13,331 bases of DNA from Alphaproteobacteria bacterium UBA6178 (GCA_002422205.1 DITS01000029.1:1-13331), one strand, 5' to 3'; positions 6,598-13,294 are shown, counted from the first letter of the stretch. Notes: generated by a model from the sequence alone, not told the origin. Numbers and translations are program-made.

Positions 6598-7178
6598 TGG
6601 TGCTGGGGCTGACCGGTGGCATTGCAACCGGCAAAAGCACGGTGGCGCGGCAGTTGGTCGCGCTGGGTGCGGTGCATTTTGATGCGGATGCCGTGGTGCA
6701 TGCGCTGATGCAGGAACCGGCGGTGATGGCACAGATTGCGAAGGCATTTCCCGAGGTGGTGATGCAGGGTGAAGTGGACCGCAAGACGCTGAGCGCTGCT
6801 GTTTTTGCTGATGCGGCAAAGCTTAAAACACTGGAAGCGATTGTGCATCCGCTGGTGCGCGAGCAAGAGTTGGATTGGCTGGCTAAGCAAAAACAGGCGG
6901 GGGCGGCACTGGTGGTGCTGGATATTCCATTGTTGTTTGAAAGCGGAGCGGATGGTTTATGCGATTATGTGCTGGTGACGGATTGCCCGCCGGATTTGCA
7001 AGCCGAGCGGGCCTTGTCGCGCGCGGGGATGACGGCGGAGAAGCTGGCGCAGATTTTAGCGCGGCAGATGCCGCGTCATGACCGGCTGGCGCGCGCGGAT
7101 GCGGTGATTGAAACGGGCATGGGGCTGGCGCATAGTAGTGCGCAGCTGCAAGCCTTTCTGAAGGAGATTGGGGCATGA
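6594..7178 (+). CDS. coaE: Dephospho-CoA kinase
   Basis: Last step of coenzyme A synthesis: ATP-dependent phosphorylation of the 3'-hydroxyl of dephospho-CoA, in the cytoplasm. It has 194 residues from this start. Seen: the P-loop GLTGGIATGKST (5-16); the catalytic Asp region FDADAVVH (29-36, D32); VLDIPLLFESG (108-118); and a lid/nucleoside segment with RQMPRHDRLARADAVI (157-172). The frame is open 60 nt further upstream, but that extension lies within aroE and looks unlike the family, so it is rejected. Two adjacent ATGs exist (6594 and 6597); GGAGG at 6585-6589 is 4 nt from the first and 7 nt from the second, so 6597 is a real alternative. Both overlap the aroE stop. Confidence 0.96.
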   Translation: MMVLGLTGGIATGKSTVARQLVALGAVHFDADAVVHALMQEPAVMAQIAKAFPEVVMQGEVDRKTLSAAVFADAAKLKTLEAIVHPLVREQELDWLAKQKQAGAALVVLDIPLLFESGADGLCDYVLVTDCPPDLQAERALSRAGMTAEKLAQILARQMPRHDRLARADAVIETGMGLAHSSAQLQAFLKEIGA

Positions 7179-7849
7179 GAGAGATTGCGCTTGATACGGA
7201 AACGAAAGGGCTTGACCCGCATTCGGGCCACCGGATTGTCGAGATTGGCTGTGTGGAAATGATCAACCGCGTGAAAACCGGTAGCCATTTTCAGGTGTAT
7301 TTAAACCCCGAGCGCGACATGCCGATGGAAGCCGAGCGGGTGCATGGGTTGAGCGCGGCTTTTTTGAGCGATAAGCCGCTGTTTCGTCAAATCGCTGAGG
7401 CGTTTTTGGAGTTTGTGCAGGATGCGCCGCTGGTGATTCATAATGCGTCCTTTGATATGAAATTTATCAATGCCGAGCTGGAGCGCGCCGGGTTTCCGCT
7501 GATTCCGATGAAGCGCACCATTGATACGGTGCTGATGGCGCGGCAGAAATTCCCGGGCCAACCGGCCAGTCTGGATGCGCTGTGTAAGCGGTTTTCGATT
7601 GATTTATCGGCGCGCAGCAAACATGGCGCACTGCTTGATGCGGAGTTGCTGGCCGATGTGTATCTGGAGCTGCATGGCGGCAGGCAGGTGCGGTTGAGTT
7701 TAGAGCAGCAGGCAAGCGCCGAGGGGATGGTCGCGCATAATGACAAGGTGATGGTGCAGGCGCGGCATTTTCCCCCGAGCGAGGCAGAGGTGGCGGCGCA
7801 TGCGTTGATGTTGGAGAAAATCAAAGACCCGCTGTGGCTGGTGGAGTAG
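7175..7849 (+). CDS. dnaQ: DNA polymerase III epsilon subunit (DEDDh 3'-5' exonuclease)
   Basis: Proofreading exonuclease expected to act in the replicative polymerase core. It has 224 residues. Seen: Exo I DTETKG (7-12, D7 and E9); Exo II HNASFDMKF (89-97, D94); and Exo III HGALLDAELLADVY (150-163, H150 and D155), together the full DEDDh set. After the nuclease domain, QVRLSL at 171-176 fits the QxxLxL/F clamp-binding pattern seen in E. coli epsilon, followed by a tail that would contact the polymerase subunit. The sixth residue of Exo I is Lys-Gly rather than the common Thr-Gly. It overlaps coaE by 4 nt and has AAGGAG at 7161-7166, 8 nt before the ATG. It is the last gene of the operon; the mosaic palindrome region follows. 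The motif set and tail favour DnaQ over other DEDDh exonucleases. Confidence 0.93.
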   Translation: MREIALDTETKGLDPHSGHRIVEIGCVEMINRVKTGSHFQVYLNPERDMPMEAERVHGLSAAFLSDKPLFRQIAEAFLEFVQDAPLVIHNASFDMKFINAELERAGFPLIPMKRTIDTVLMARQKFPGQPASLDALCKRFSIDLSARSKHGALLDAELLADVYLELHGGRQVRLSLEQQASAEGMVAHNDKVMVQARHFPPSEAEVAAHALMLEKIKDPLWLVE

Positions 7850-7871
7850 TTTTTGTGTTTGTTCCCGCTCC

Positions 7872-7883
7872 GGCCTGCTGGCC
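7872..7883. repeat. Small hairpin GGCC-TGCT-GGCC
   Basis: A 4-bp stem with the loop TGCT. It resembles the hairpin GGTC-TGCT-GACC inside the 25-nt direct repeats at 7908-7932 and 8091-8115: same loop, same preceding GCTC, and arms differing by one pair-preserving T-A to C-G change. Confidence 0.45.
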
Positions 7884-7907
7884 TTAAGCGATGAACCTAA
7901 CGCTTCA

Positions 7908-7932
7908 CGACTGAAGGCTCGGTCTGCTGACC
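7908..7932 (+). repeat. 25-nt direct repeat, copy 1
   Basis: It matches 8091-8115 at 24 of 25 positions (difference at 7913), with weaker similarity running about 25 nt further to a GTCA motif in both copies. The last 12 nt form the hairpin GGTC-TGCT-GACC (7921-7932). Confidence 0.8.
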
Positions 7933-7954
7933 CCGGTTCTTTAAAATCTTGTCA

Positions 7955-7972
7955 TTCTCGCGAAAGCGGGAA
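7955..7972. repeat. REP-like palindrome (copy B, inverted relative to 583-600)
   Basis: TTCTCGC-GAAA-GCGGGAA: the reverse complement of the 18-nt unit after rho (583-600), with one difference that turns one stem G-C pair into a T·G wobble pair. It has a GAAA tetraloop in this orientation. Confidence 0.75.
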
Positions 7973-8043
7973 TCCAGTCTTTCTTTATTATGCGTTATGC
8001 TACGGGACGTGGAGTGTCAGCGCAGTATCGCACGCTGCCTCAC

Positions 8044-8080
8044 GAGATCCTGCGCTCTTGCTTCGCAAGCCGCAGGATGA
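8044..8080. repeat. 37-nt palindromic repeat, copy 1
   Basis: Outer stem ATCCTGCG (8047-8054) with CGCAGGAT (8071-8078), perfect over 8 bp; inner stem CTTGC (8057-8061) with GCAAG (8065-8069) around a TTC loop. The whole 37 nt is present in reverse complement at 13295-13331 with four mismatches, so this is a genuine dispersed repeat. Confidence 0.85.
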
Positions 8081-8090
8081 CGGGGTGAGG

Positions 8091-8115
8091 CGACTAAAGG
8101 CTCGGTCTGCTGACC
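8091..8115 (+). repeat. 25-nt direct repeat, copy 2
   Basis: Second copy of the 7908-7932 unit, 24/25 identical, with the hairpin GGTC-TGCT-GACC at 8104-8115. The two copies start 183 nt apart and lie either side of the 18-nt and 37-nt palindromes, so the region may have grown by duplication or stepwise insertion. Confidence 0.8.
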
Positions 8116-8148
8116 TCGATTCCTTTGCCTGTCACCCTGTCGGATGAC

Positions 8149-8198
8149 GGGGTCCGGCCTGTTTTAACGTAAGACCAGACCCCGCAACAAGTACGGGG
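8149..8198. repeat. Composite palindrome with GGGGTC / GACCCC and CCCCG / CGGGG arms
   Basis: GGGGTC (8149-8154) can pair with GACCCC (8178-8183). The latter overlaps CCCCG (8180-8184), which can instead pair with CGGGG (8194-8198) across a 9-nt loop. The two hairpins share an arm and are mutually exclusive. The CCAGACCC segment (8175-8182) is the complement of the core of the palindrome at 540-562. Confidence 0.5.
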
Positions 8199-8220
8199 TG
8201 ACCATTTCCCATGGTACCGT

Positions 8221-8234
8221 CCTCCTTCGGGAGG
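8221..8234. repeat. Hairpin CCTCC-TTCG-GGAGG
   Basis: A perfect 5-bp stem closing a TTCG tetraloop, an especially stable RNA loop type. No T-tract follows on either strand, so it is not a standard terminator. Confidence 0.5.
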
Positions 8235-8262
8235 CATAAGTAAGAAAGAGCCCTCAACCCGA

Positions 8263-8283
8263 CCCTCTCCCTGAGGGAGAGGG
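8263..8283. repeat. Perfect 9-bp palindrome CCCTCTCCC / GGGAGAGGG
   Basis: Arms at 8263-8271 and 8275-8283 with a TGA loop. This is the longest perfect stem in the gap. It resembles a CCCTCTCCC-type intergenic palindrome found in many bacterial genomes (my recollection, not checked here). Confidence 0.7.
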
Positions 8284-8298
8284 GGAAGACAGGCCCTA

Positions 8299-8313
8299 CC
8301 CGTCTATGACGGG
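8299..8313. repeat. Hairpin CCCGTC-TAT-GACGGG
   Basis: A perfect 6-bp stem with a 3-nt loop. The GACGGGATGAC context after it resembles the ATGACGGGGT segments following the 37-nt repeat and near 8145, suggesting a related origin. Confidence 0.5.
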
Positions 8314-8340
8314 ATGACAGGTATGGGGGAGGAGGGTGGA

Positions 8341-8359
8341 CCCTGAAACGCGTTCAGGG
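8341..8359. repeat. Palindrome CCCTGAA / TTCAGGG just downstream of secB
   Basis: A perfect 7-bp stem with the loop ACGCG, 15 nt beyond the secB stop on the minus strand. It is the best-placed hairpin to protect or end the secB transcript, although no T-run follows it on that strand. Confidence 0.55.
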
Positions 8360-8373
8360 AGACACAGCATTTC

Positions 8374-8841
8374 CTATTCCGGTTGGGTGCGTTGCACGTT
8401 GCCTTTATTTTGCTGGTAGAGGCCGAAAAAGTCGATCGGGTCTAATTGCAATGGCGGGAAGCCCCCATCACGCGTGAGGTCGGAAATGACGCGACGGGCG
8501 AAGGGGAAGAGCAAAAAGGCGCATTCCACCAGCACGATACGCTCGAAATCGGCGCCTTCGGGGGCGTTAACCTCAAACAGGCCGCCATACGACAAATCGG
8601 TGAGGAAGACGGTGTTTTTTTCGTGGATAGCGCGCACGGAAATACGGATCACTAACTCGAATAAATTATCCTGCAGGCGCTGGGCATTGAGATCGATGCT
8701 GATATCGATGCTGGGCGGCTCGCGCAGGGTGAGCAGGCTTTGCGGTGCACGCGGATTTTCGAATGAAACATCCTTGATATACTGGCCTTTTAGGGCGATG
8801 CTTGGCCCATTAGCGGGCGCTTCTTTGGGTGTGTCTGCCAT
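8374..8841 (-). CDS. secB: Protein-export chaperone SecB
   Basis: Tetrameric cytosolic chaperone that keeps precursor proteins unfolded and delivers them to SecA. It has 155 residues from this start, typical. Seen: YIKDVSFENP (21-30); the beta-strand region VIRISVRAI (64-72); LVECAFLLFPFARR (104-117); and the family signature GGFPPLQLDPIDF (126-138). The frame is open 30 nt further upstream, but ATG 8841-8839 has a clear AAGGA ribosome site (complement of 8849-8853) and gives the normal N-terminus, so the ten-residue extension is rejected. It is divergent from the Tim44-like gene with about 140 nt between; this arrangement recurs in Alphaproteobacteria. I saw no convincing promoter in that gap for either direction. 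Confidence 0.96.
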   Translation of the reverse strand: MADTPKEAPANGPSIALKGQYIKDVSFENPRAPQSLLTLREPPSIDISIDLNAQRLQDNLFELVIRISVRAIHEKNTVFLTDLSYGGLFEVNAPEGADFERIVLVECAFLLFPFARRVISDLTRDGGFPPLQLDPIDFFGLYQQNKGNVQRTQPE

Positions 8842-8981
8842 TGTTCGTTCCTTCAATATTGATTCACACAATCCTTGCCCCTATATCAGATGCCTGTGCG
8901 AATGCATAAGAAAAAAGTGCAAAAGCAGTTCACAAGCGGTGATAACTAGGCTAGGTTGCACCTATAACGAGAATGAGGCGC

Positions 8982-9665
8982 ATGTCTGAAGGAATTCCAT
9001 ATGGTGATCTGATCGTAATCGGCGCGATAGCGGCGTTTATTATTTTGCGTTACCGCAGCATTTTAGGCCAGAAGACCGGCCATGATTTCAGCAAACCCAA
9101 ACCACGGCCCGATAGCGTGAATGAGCGGGTGATTCATTTGCCGGAACGGCAAACGGGTGTGGCAGAAGATGAAGAGCCTGCTGTGCCGATGATTGATCTG
9201 GCGTTGGATGAAATCGAGGATGTGACTGTGAGCGCGGCGCTGTCGCAAATGAAAGCGCGTGACCCACAATTTACGCTGGATAGTTTTATTGCTGGCGCCA
9301 AAGCGGCGTTTGAAATGGTGCTCGAAGCCTATTCGGCGCATGACCGCGCAACGCTGAAAATGCTGTTGGCGCCGGATGTGTATGAAAGTTTTGAGTCGGA
9401 TATTGTGCGGCAGGAAAAAGCCAATGAGCATACGAGTGTGACGCTGGTGTCGCTGATGCGTGCCGAAGTGGCGGCGGCCAAGCTGGGCAAATCGGTTGCG
9501 AGTATTACCATGCAGTTTGAAAGCGAACAGATTCAGGTGACACGGGACGCGGATGACAAGATTGTCGGCGGTCAGGTGGGCGAGATTCAGAAGATTGCCG
9601 ATGAGTGGGTGTTTGAGCGTGATCTGAAATCGCGCAATCCCAACTGGACCATTACGGCAACCTGA
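8982..9665 (+). CDS. Membrane-anchored Tim44-like domain protein
   Basis: Bacterial relative of mitochondrial Tim44, a family associated with the inner membrane in Alphaproteobacteria; its biochemical role in bacteria is poorly defined. It has 227 residues from this start. Seen: an N-terminal membrane segment (about 9-24, LIVIGAIAAFIIL) followed by a basic region; a charged, proline-rich linker (30-70); and a C-terminal Tim44-like domain from about 95 to the end (FIAGAKAAFEMVLEAYSAHD, and the closing WVFERDLKSRNPNW). The start is uncertain: an ATG at 8973 would add three residues, but MSEGIPYGD fits the family start better and has GAGG just before it. It is the first gene of a rightward operon; mltA begins 1 nt after its stop, implying coupled translation. 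Confidence 0.85.
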   Translation: MSEGIPYGDLIVIGAIAAFIILRYRSILGQKTGHDFSKPKPRPDSVNERVIHLPERQTGVAEDEEPAVPMIDLALDEIEDVTVSAALSQMKARDPQFTLDSFIAGAKAAFEMVLEAYSAHDRATLKMLLAPDVYESFESDIVRQEKANEHTSVTLVSLMRAEVAAAKLGKSVASITMQFESEQIQVTRDADDKIVGGQVGEIQKIADEWVFERDLKSRNPNWTITAT

Positions 9666-9666
9666 T

Positions 9667-10719
9667 ATGATACGCATTCTGTCCCTTTGTGCCGCGTTGT
9701 TGATTGTCGCATCCTGCGCGGGGGAGAAGGCGGATGATCTGAAATGGCGCGAGGTTGGGTTTGATGCGCTGCCGGATTGGGCGCTCGATCAGCCGGCGCA
9801 AGCGCTGGCGGCTTTTGTGGCGTCGTGCCAGAAACCGAAACATAGCGCGCATGCGCTGAGCAGCCTGATCAGCCGCAGCGACTGGCGCACCAACTGCGCA
9901 TTGGCCGAGCGCGCGGCACCACAGGATGCTAAATTATTTTTTGAACGCGAATTTACGCCTTATCAACTTTATACCGATAGCCGCGATACGGGGCTGCTCA
10001 CGGGCTATTATATTCCGGTGCTGCAAGGCTCGATGACGCGTTCGGCGCGCTATCATGTGCCGGTGTATAAAGCACCGGCGGGGAATGGCAGCTATTCGCG
10101 CGAGGAAATCGAAGCGGGGGCGCTGGCCAATAAAGGGCTGGAGCTGCTGTGGGTCGATGATCCGGTGATGCTGTTTTTCATGCATATCCAAGGCTCGGGG
10201 CGGGTGATGCTGCCAGACGGGCGGATGATGGGGCTGCAATATCATAAGCAAAACGGCCATGGCTACACCGCGATTGGCCGCGTGCTGGTGGATATGGGCG
10301 AGATGGAAATGGCAGAGCTGTCGTTGCAGTCGATTCGGGCGTGGCTCTATGCCAACCCCAAACTTGCCAGCTATGTGATGAACCAGAACCCGTCTTATAT
10401 TTTCTTTACGCTGAATGAAGCCAAGGAAATGGCGAAGGGTGCGATGGGGATTCCGCTGACGGCGGAGCGCTCGATCGCGATTGACCCGACGCAGGTGCCG
10501 TATGGCATGCCGGTGTTTGTCGATACGATGGTGGAAGATGCGGGCAGACGCTATCCGTTTCGTCAGCTGCTGATTACGCAGGATACGGGCGGGGCGATTA
10601 AGGGGCCGTTGCGCGGCGATATCTTTTTTGGTGAAGGCGACGCGGCGGAGCGGCGGGCCGGTGGACAGAAACAGCCGGGGCGCTGGTATATTCTGGTGCC
10701 GCGCAAGCGGCATGGCTAA
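9667..10719 (+). CDS. mltA: Membrane-bound lytic murein transglycosylase A (MltA), lipoprotein
   Basis: Cleaves the MurNAc-GlcNAc bond of peptidoglycan, forming 1,6-anhydro ends, in the periplasm. It has 350 residues. Seen: a signal peptide with lipobox VASC, so Cys17 is the predicted lipidated residue, with Ala at +2, compatible with outer-membrane sorting; an MltA barrel domain (about 95-260) including TGYY, MHIQGSGR (172-179) and a GYTAIG segment; and a C-terminal 3D domain with ITQDTGGAIKGPLRGDIFFG (303-322), where D306 corresponds to the catalytic Asp of E. coli MltA. Its own ribosome site is poor, and it starts 1 nt after the Tim44-like stop. Its last codons overlap the smr start by 8 nt. 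Confidence 0.95.
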   Translation: MIRILSLCAALLIVASCAGEKADDLKWREVGFDALPDWALDQPAQALAAFVASCQKPKHSAHALSSLISRSDWRTNCALAERAAPQDAKLFFEREFTPYQLYTDSRDTGLLTGYYIPVLQGSMTRSARYHVPVYKAPAGNGSYSREEIEAGALANKGLELLWVDDPVMLFFMHIQGSGRVMLPDGRMMGLQYHKQNGHGYTAIGRVLVDMGEMEMAELSLQSIRAWLYANPKLASYVMNQNPSYIFFTLNEAKEMAKGAMGIPLTAERSIAIDPTQVPYGMPVFVDTMVEDAGRRYPFRQLLITQDTGGAIKGPLRGDIFFGEGDAAERRAGGQKQPGRWYILVPRKRHG

Positions 10720-11269
10720 AGACTCACAGCAAGACGGGCGCGAGCCCAGCGACGCCGAGCGGCGCTTATGGCGGTTTGTGACGCGCAACGACCAGAAACT
10801 CCACCCCGATGATGCAGACGCCTTTGATGTGGATGATTATGCCGCGTTTCAGCAGGCGCTGTCGCCCGTGCCTGCACCGGTGGTAGCGAAGCAACGTGCA
10901 CCGGCATTACCGCCGCATTTGCTGGTGTGCGGTGATTATGCGGGGGTGGATAAGCGCAGCGCCACGCGGCTACGCAAAGGGCAGTTGCCGATCGAGGTGG
11001 TGGTGGATTTACACGGGCATAACCAGATTGATGCGTTTGAAGGGCTGCAGGATTGCGTGCGCCATGCGGTGGCGCGCCACAAACGGGTGATATTGGTGAT
11101 CACCGGCAAAGGGCGCGAGGGAGAGGGGGTGCTGCGGCAGAGCTTGCCGCATTGGCTGAATAGCCCCGGCATTCGCCCCTTTGTGCTTGCCTTCGATGTG
11201 GCGAATCGTAAAGATGGCGGCGATGGTGCGTTTTATGTGCTTTTGAAAAGGCAGCGAGCTCATGGCTGA
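10712..11269 (+). CDS. Smr-domain protein (MutS2 C-terminal-like)
   Basis: Stand-alone Smr (small MutS-related) protein. Smr domains of other proteins nick or cleave nucleic acids; the role of this alphaproteobacterial subgroup is not established. It has 185 residues. Seen: a charged N-terminal region (1-70) with EPSDAERRLWRFVTRND, then the Smr domain (about 95-182) with the DLHG motif at 99-102 and the nucleotide-interacting loop ITGKGREGEGVLR (130-142). The frame is open to 10628, but those residues overlap mltA and look unrelated; MAKDSQQDG is the usual start. It overlaps mltA by 8 nt and the next gene by 8 nt. The position after mltA recurs in Alphaproteobacteria. Confidence 0.9.
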   Translation: MAKDSQQDGREPSDAERRLWRFVTRNDQKLHPDDADAFDVDDYAAFQQALSPVPAPVVAKQRAPALPPHLLVCGDYAGVDKRSATRLRKGQLPIEVVVDLHGHNQIDAFEGLQDCVRHAVARHKRVILVITGKGREGEGVLRQSLPHWLNSPGIRPFVLAFDVANRKDGGDGAFYVLLKRQRAHG

Positions 11270-11954
11270 TATGCCGCATATTTTGGTAGTGGATGATGAT
11301 GTGCGTTTGCGTGAATTGTTGCAGCAATTCTTGAGCGAGCAGGGGTTTTTTGTCTCGACCGCGCGCGATGCAGCGAGTGCACGCGAGATGCTGAGCTTTT
11401 TTGCCGTCGACGGGATGGTGCTGGATGTGATGATGCCCGGTGAAAGCGGGATGCAGCTGGCGCAATCGCTGGGGCGGACAGCACCGCCGACGCTGATGCT
11501 GACGGCAATGGGCGAAGCCGCCGACCGCGTGGCGGGGCTGGAGGCGGGGGTGTCGGATTATCTGGTGAAGCCATTTGAGCCGAAAGAGCTGGTATTGCGC
11601 TTGCGCAATATTTTAGCGCGCGAGCGCAGTGGCGTGGCGGCGGATATTCATTTTGGTGATTTTCGTTTTGAGCTTTCCAGCCAGAAATTATTCCGCGATC
11701 ATGAGCCGGTGTATCTGACATCGAGCGAGGCGCTGTGTCTGAAAGTGTTGGCGGATTATGCGGGGCAGCCGGTGGCGCGTGAGCGGCTGGCCGAGCTAAC
11801 TAATAACGGGGCAGGCAAAGGCAATGAGCGCAGCGTGGATGTGCAGATTAACCGGTTGCGTAAAAAAATTGAGCCGGTGCCGGGGCGGCCTGTTTATATT
11901 CAGACGGTACGTGGGGCGGGGTATGTGTTGCATCCGGCACGGGGAGACGGATGA
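11262..11954 (+). CDS. OmpR/PhoB-family response regulator
   Basis: DNA-binding regulator controlled by the adjacent sensor kinase. It has 230 residues. Seen: a receiver domain (5-120) with the acidic pocket D11-D13, phosphoacceptor D55 in MVLDVMMPG, the switch residue T81 and K103-P104 in LVKPF; then a winged-helix domain (about 130-226) with the recognition region ERSVDVQINRLRKKIEP and the wing IQTVRGAGYVL. It is closest in layout to OmpR, but target genes cannot be read from the window. Its ATG overlaps the smr stop by 8 nt, and its stop overlaps the kinase start, so it is expressed with the envelope operon and its kinase. Confidence 0.95.
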   Translation: MADMPHILVVDDDVRLRELLQQFLSEQGFFVSTARDAASAREMLSFFAVDGMVLDVMMPGESGMQLAQSLGRTAPPTLMLTAMGEAADRVAGLEAGVSDYLVKPFEPKELVLRLRNILARERSGVAADIHFGDFRFELSSQKLFRDHEPVYLTSSEALCLKVLADYAGQPVARERLAELTNNGAGKGNERSVDVQINRLRKKIEPVPGRPVYIQTVRGAGYVLHPARGDG

Positions 11955-13285
11955 TGCAGGTTCCATTCGCGAGGCGTATTAAAAAGCTGATGCCCTATAG
12001 CCTGTTTGGGCGGGCCCTGATGATTCTGGTGCTACCGCTGGTGCTGGTGCAGATTTTTGCAATTTACATGTTTTATGACCGGCACTGGGACAGTGTGGTG
12101 CGCAATATGTCGAACACGCTGGCGGGAGAAACGTCGGTGCTGGTGCACACCTATCTGGATGCGCCGCCCGACCAACGGTTGAAGCGGGTGAGCGAGCTGG
12201 CGGATATGATGGGGATCGGCGTGGAGCTGGATACGGATAAGGATACGGTGTTTGCGCGCGGCGAGGGGCAGCGTGCCTATCCGGAATTTTACGCGCAGAT
12301 GTCGAGCCGGTTTGATATGCCTTTTATGGTGCGGCGTGTGGGTAGTGAACAGGATATTTTAATTTCGATATTGGTGGATGAAGGGGCGCTGCATTTACGC
12401 ACCGGCAAAAAGCGGCTGGTGAGTTCGACCACTTATATTTTTATTATGTGGATGGCGGGATCGGCTATCGTGCTGCTGGGCATTGCGATTGTGTTTTTGC
12501 GCAACCAGATTCGCCCGATACGGCAGTTGGCGCAGGCGGCGGAGCGATTTGGGATGGGGCAGGATATTCCGGATTTCAGGCCGCGCGGGGCGGCAGAAGT
12601 GCGACAGGCAGGCCGCGCTTTTTTGGTGATGCGTAACCGCATCGAGCGGCAGGTGGCGACGCGCACCGATATGCTCGCCGGTATCAGCCATGATTTACGC
12701 ACGCCGCTGACGCGCATTAAATTGCAGCTGGCAATGATGGGCATTGAGCCTAAGGTACGCAAAGCGCTGGAAGGCGACGTGTCGGATATGGAGCATATGA
12801 TTCAGGAGTATCTGGATTTTGCGCGCGGGGAGGGGCAGGAAACCAGCGAGATGATTGAGCTGATGGATTATCTGCAAGGGATTACGGAGAGTTACACGCA
12901 TCACCAGCAGCCGGTGCATTTGCAGGCGGCGCAAATGGTGCAGGTGTCGCTACGGCCCAAAGCGATGCGTCGGGCGTTGCAGAATGTGATTGATAACGCG
13001 CTGCGTTATGGACAGCGGGCGGATATTTTGGTGAGTGCGGATACGCATCGGGTGCAGATTATTATTGATGATGCGGGGCCGGGGATTGATGTGTCCCAAT
13101 TTGAGACGGTGTTTCGCCCCTTCACGCGGCTGGAGTCGTCGCGCAATATTGAAACCGGTGGGGCGGGACTGGGTTTGAGCATCGCGCAGGATATTGTGCA
13201 GGCGCATGGCGGGCGGATTGAGCTGTCGAATCGTGAGGGTGGGGGCTTGCGTGTGTGTGTGGAGCTGCCGTTGGTGCAGGTGTAG
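11951..13285 (+). CDS. EnvZ-like membrane sensor histidine kinase
   Basis: Inner-membrane sensor that should phosphorylate the preceding regulator. It has 444 residues. Seen: a cytoplasmic N-terminus, TM1 (about 22-42), a periplasmic domain of roughly 118 residues (43-160), TM2 (161-183), HAMP (184-237), and HisKA with H247 in GISHDLRTPLTR. The HDLRT sequence matches the EnvZ-type kinase/phosphatase motif. The HATPase domain shows the N box NVIDNALRYG (345-354), DAGPGID (374-380), FRPFTRL (388-394) and GGAGLGLSIA (403-412). The periplasmic ligand is unknown. Two adjacent ATGs exist (11951 and 11954); GGGGAG at 11941-11946 is 4 nt from the first and 7 nt from the second, so 11954 is a possible start. 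It is the last gene of its operon. Confidence 0.95.
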   Translation: MMQVPFARRIKKLMPYSLFGRALMILVLPLVLVQIFAIYMFYDRHWDSVVRNMSNTLAGETSVLVHTYLDAPPDQRLKRVSELADMMGIGVELDTDKDTVFARGEGQRAYPEFYAQMSSRFDMPFMVRRVGSEQDILISILVDEGALHLRTGKKRLVSSTTYIFIMWMAGSAIVLLGIAIVFLRNQIRPIRQLAQAAERFGMGQDIPDFRPRGAAEVRQAGRAFLVMRNRIERQVATRTDMLAGISHDLRTPLTRIKLQLAMMGIEPKVRKALEGDVSDMEHMIQEYLDFARGEGQETSEMIELMDYLQGITESYTHHQQPVHLQAAQMVQVSLRPKAMRRALQNVIDNALRYGQRADILVSADTHRVQIIIDDAGPGIDVSQFETVFRPFTRLESSRNIETGGAGLGLSIAQDIVQAHGGRIELSNREGGGLRVCVELPLVQV

Positions 13286-13294
13286 TTTCCACTG

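Larger units (their letters stand above)
7850..8373. other. Palindrome-rich convergent intergenic region (dnaQ / secB)
   Basis: A gap of 524 nt between the convergent 3' ends of dnaQ and secB with no credible gene. It is a mosaic of at least nine short inverted repeats with stems of 4-9 bp, listed separately, several shared with other places in the window (540-562, 583-600, 13295-13331). No transposase fragment, tRNA or CRISPR-type regular spacing was seen. Such REP-like units often accumulate at gene 3' ends, where they can act as bidirectional terminators or mRNA stabilisers; function here is inferred. Confidence 0.75.

Noticed and set aside
7175..7192. Altered Exo I motif in DnaQ (DTETKG) as a sign of inactivity
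   Set aside because: All five DEDDh catalytic residues are present; the changed position is not a metal ligand, so activity is expected to be retained.
7850..8373. A CRISPR array
   Set aside because: The repeats are of different sequence and length, mostly self-palindromic, with only one 25-nt unit present twice and no regular spacers or cas genes.
8842..8871. A ten-residue upstream extension of SecB
   Set aside because: ATG 8841 has a well-spaced AAGGA site inside the extension and gives the normal SecB start.
8963..8968. TATAAC as the -10 element of the Tim44-like gene
   Set aside because: It lies only about 14 nt before the start codon and has no -35 at a suitable distance; the TTCACA upstream is 28 nt away.
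10628..10711. A 28-codon upstream extension of smr
   Set aside because: It overlaps the conserved catalytic 3' end of mltA in another frame and does not look like an Smr N-terminus.
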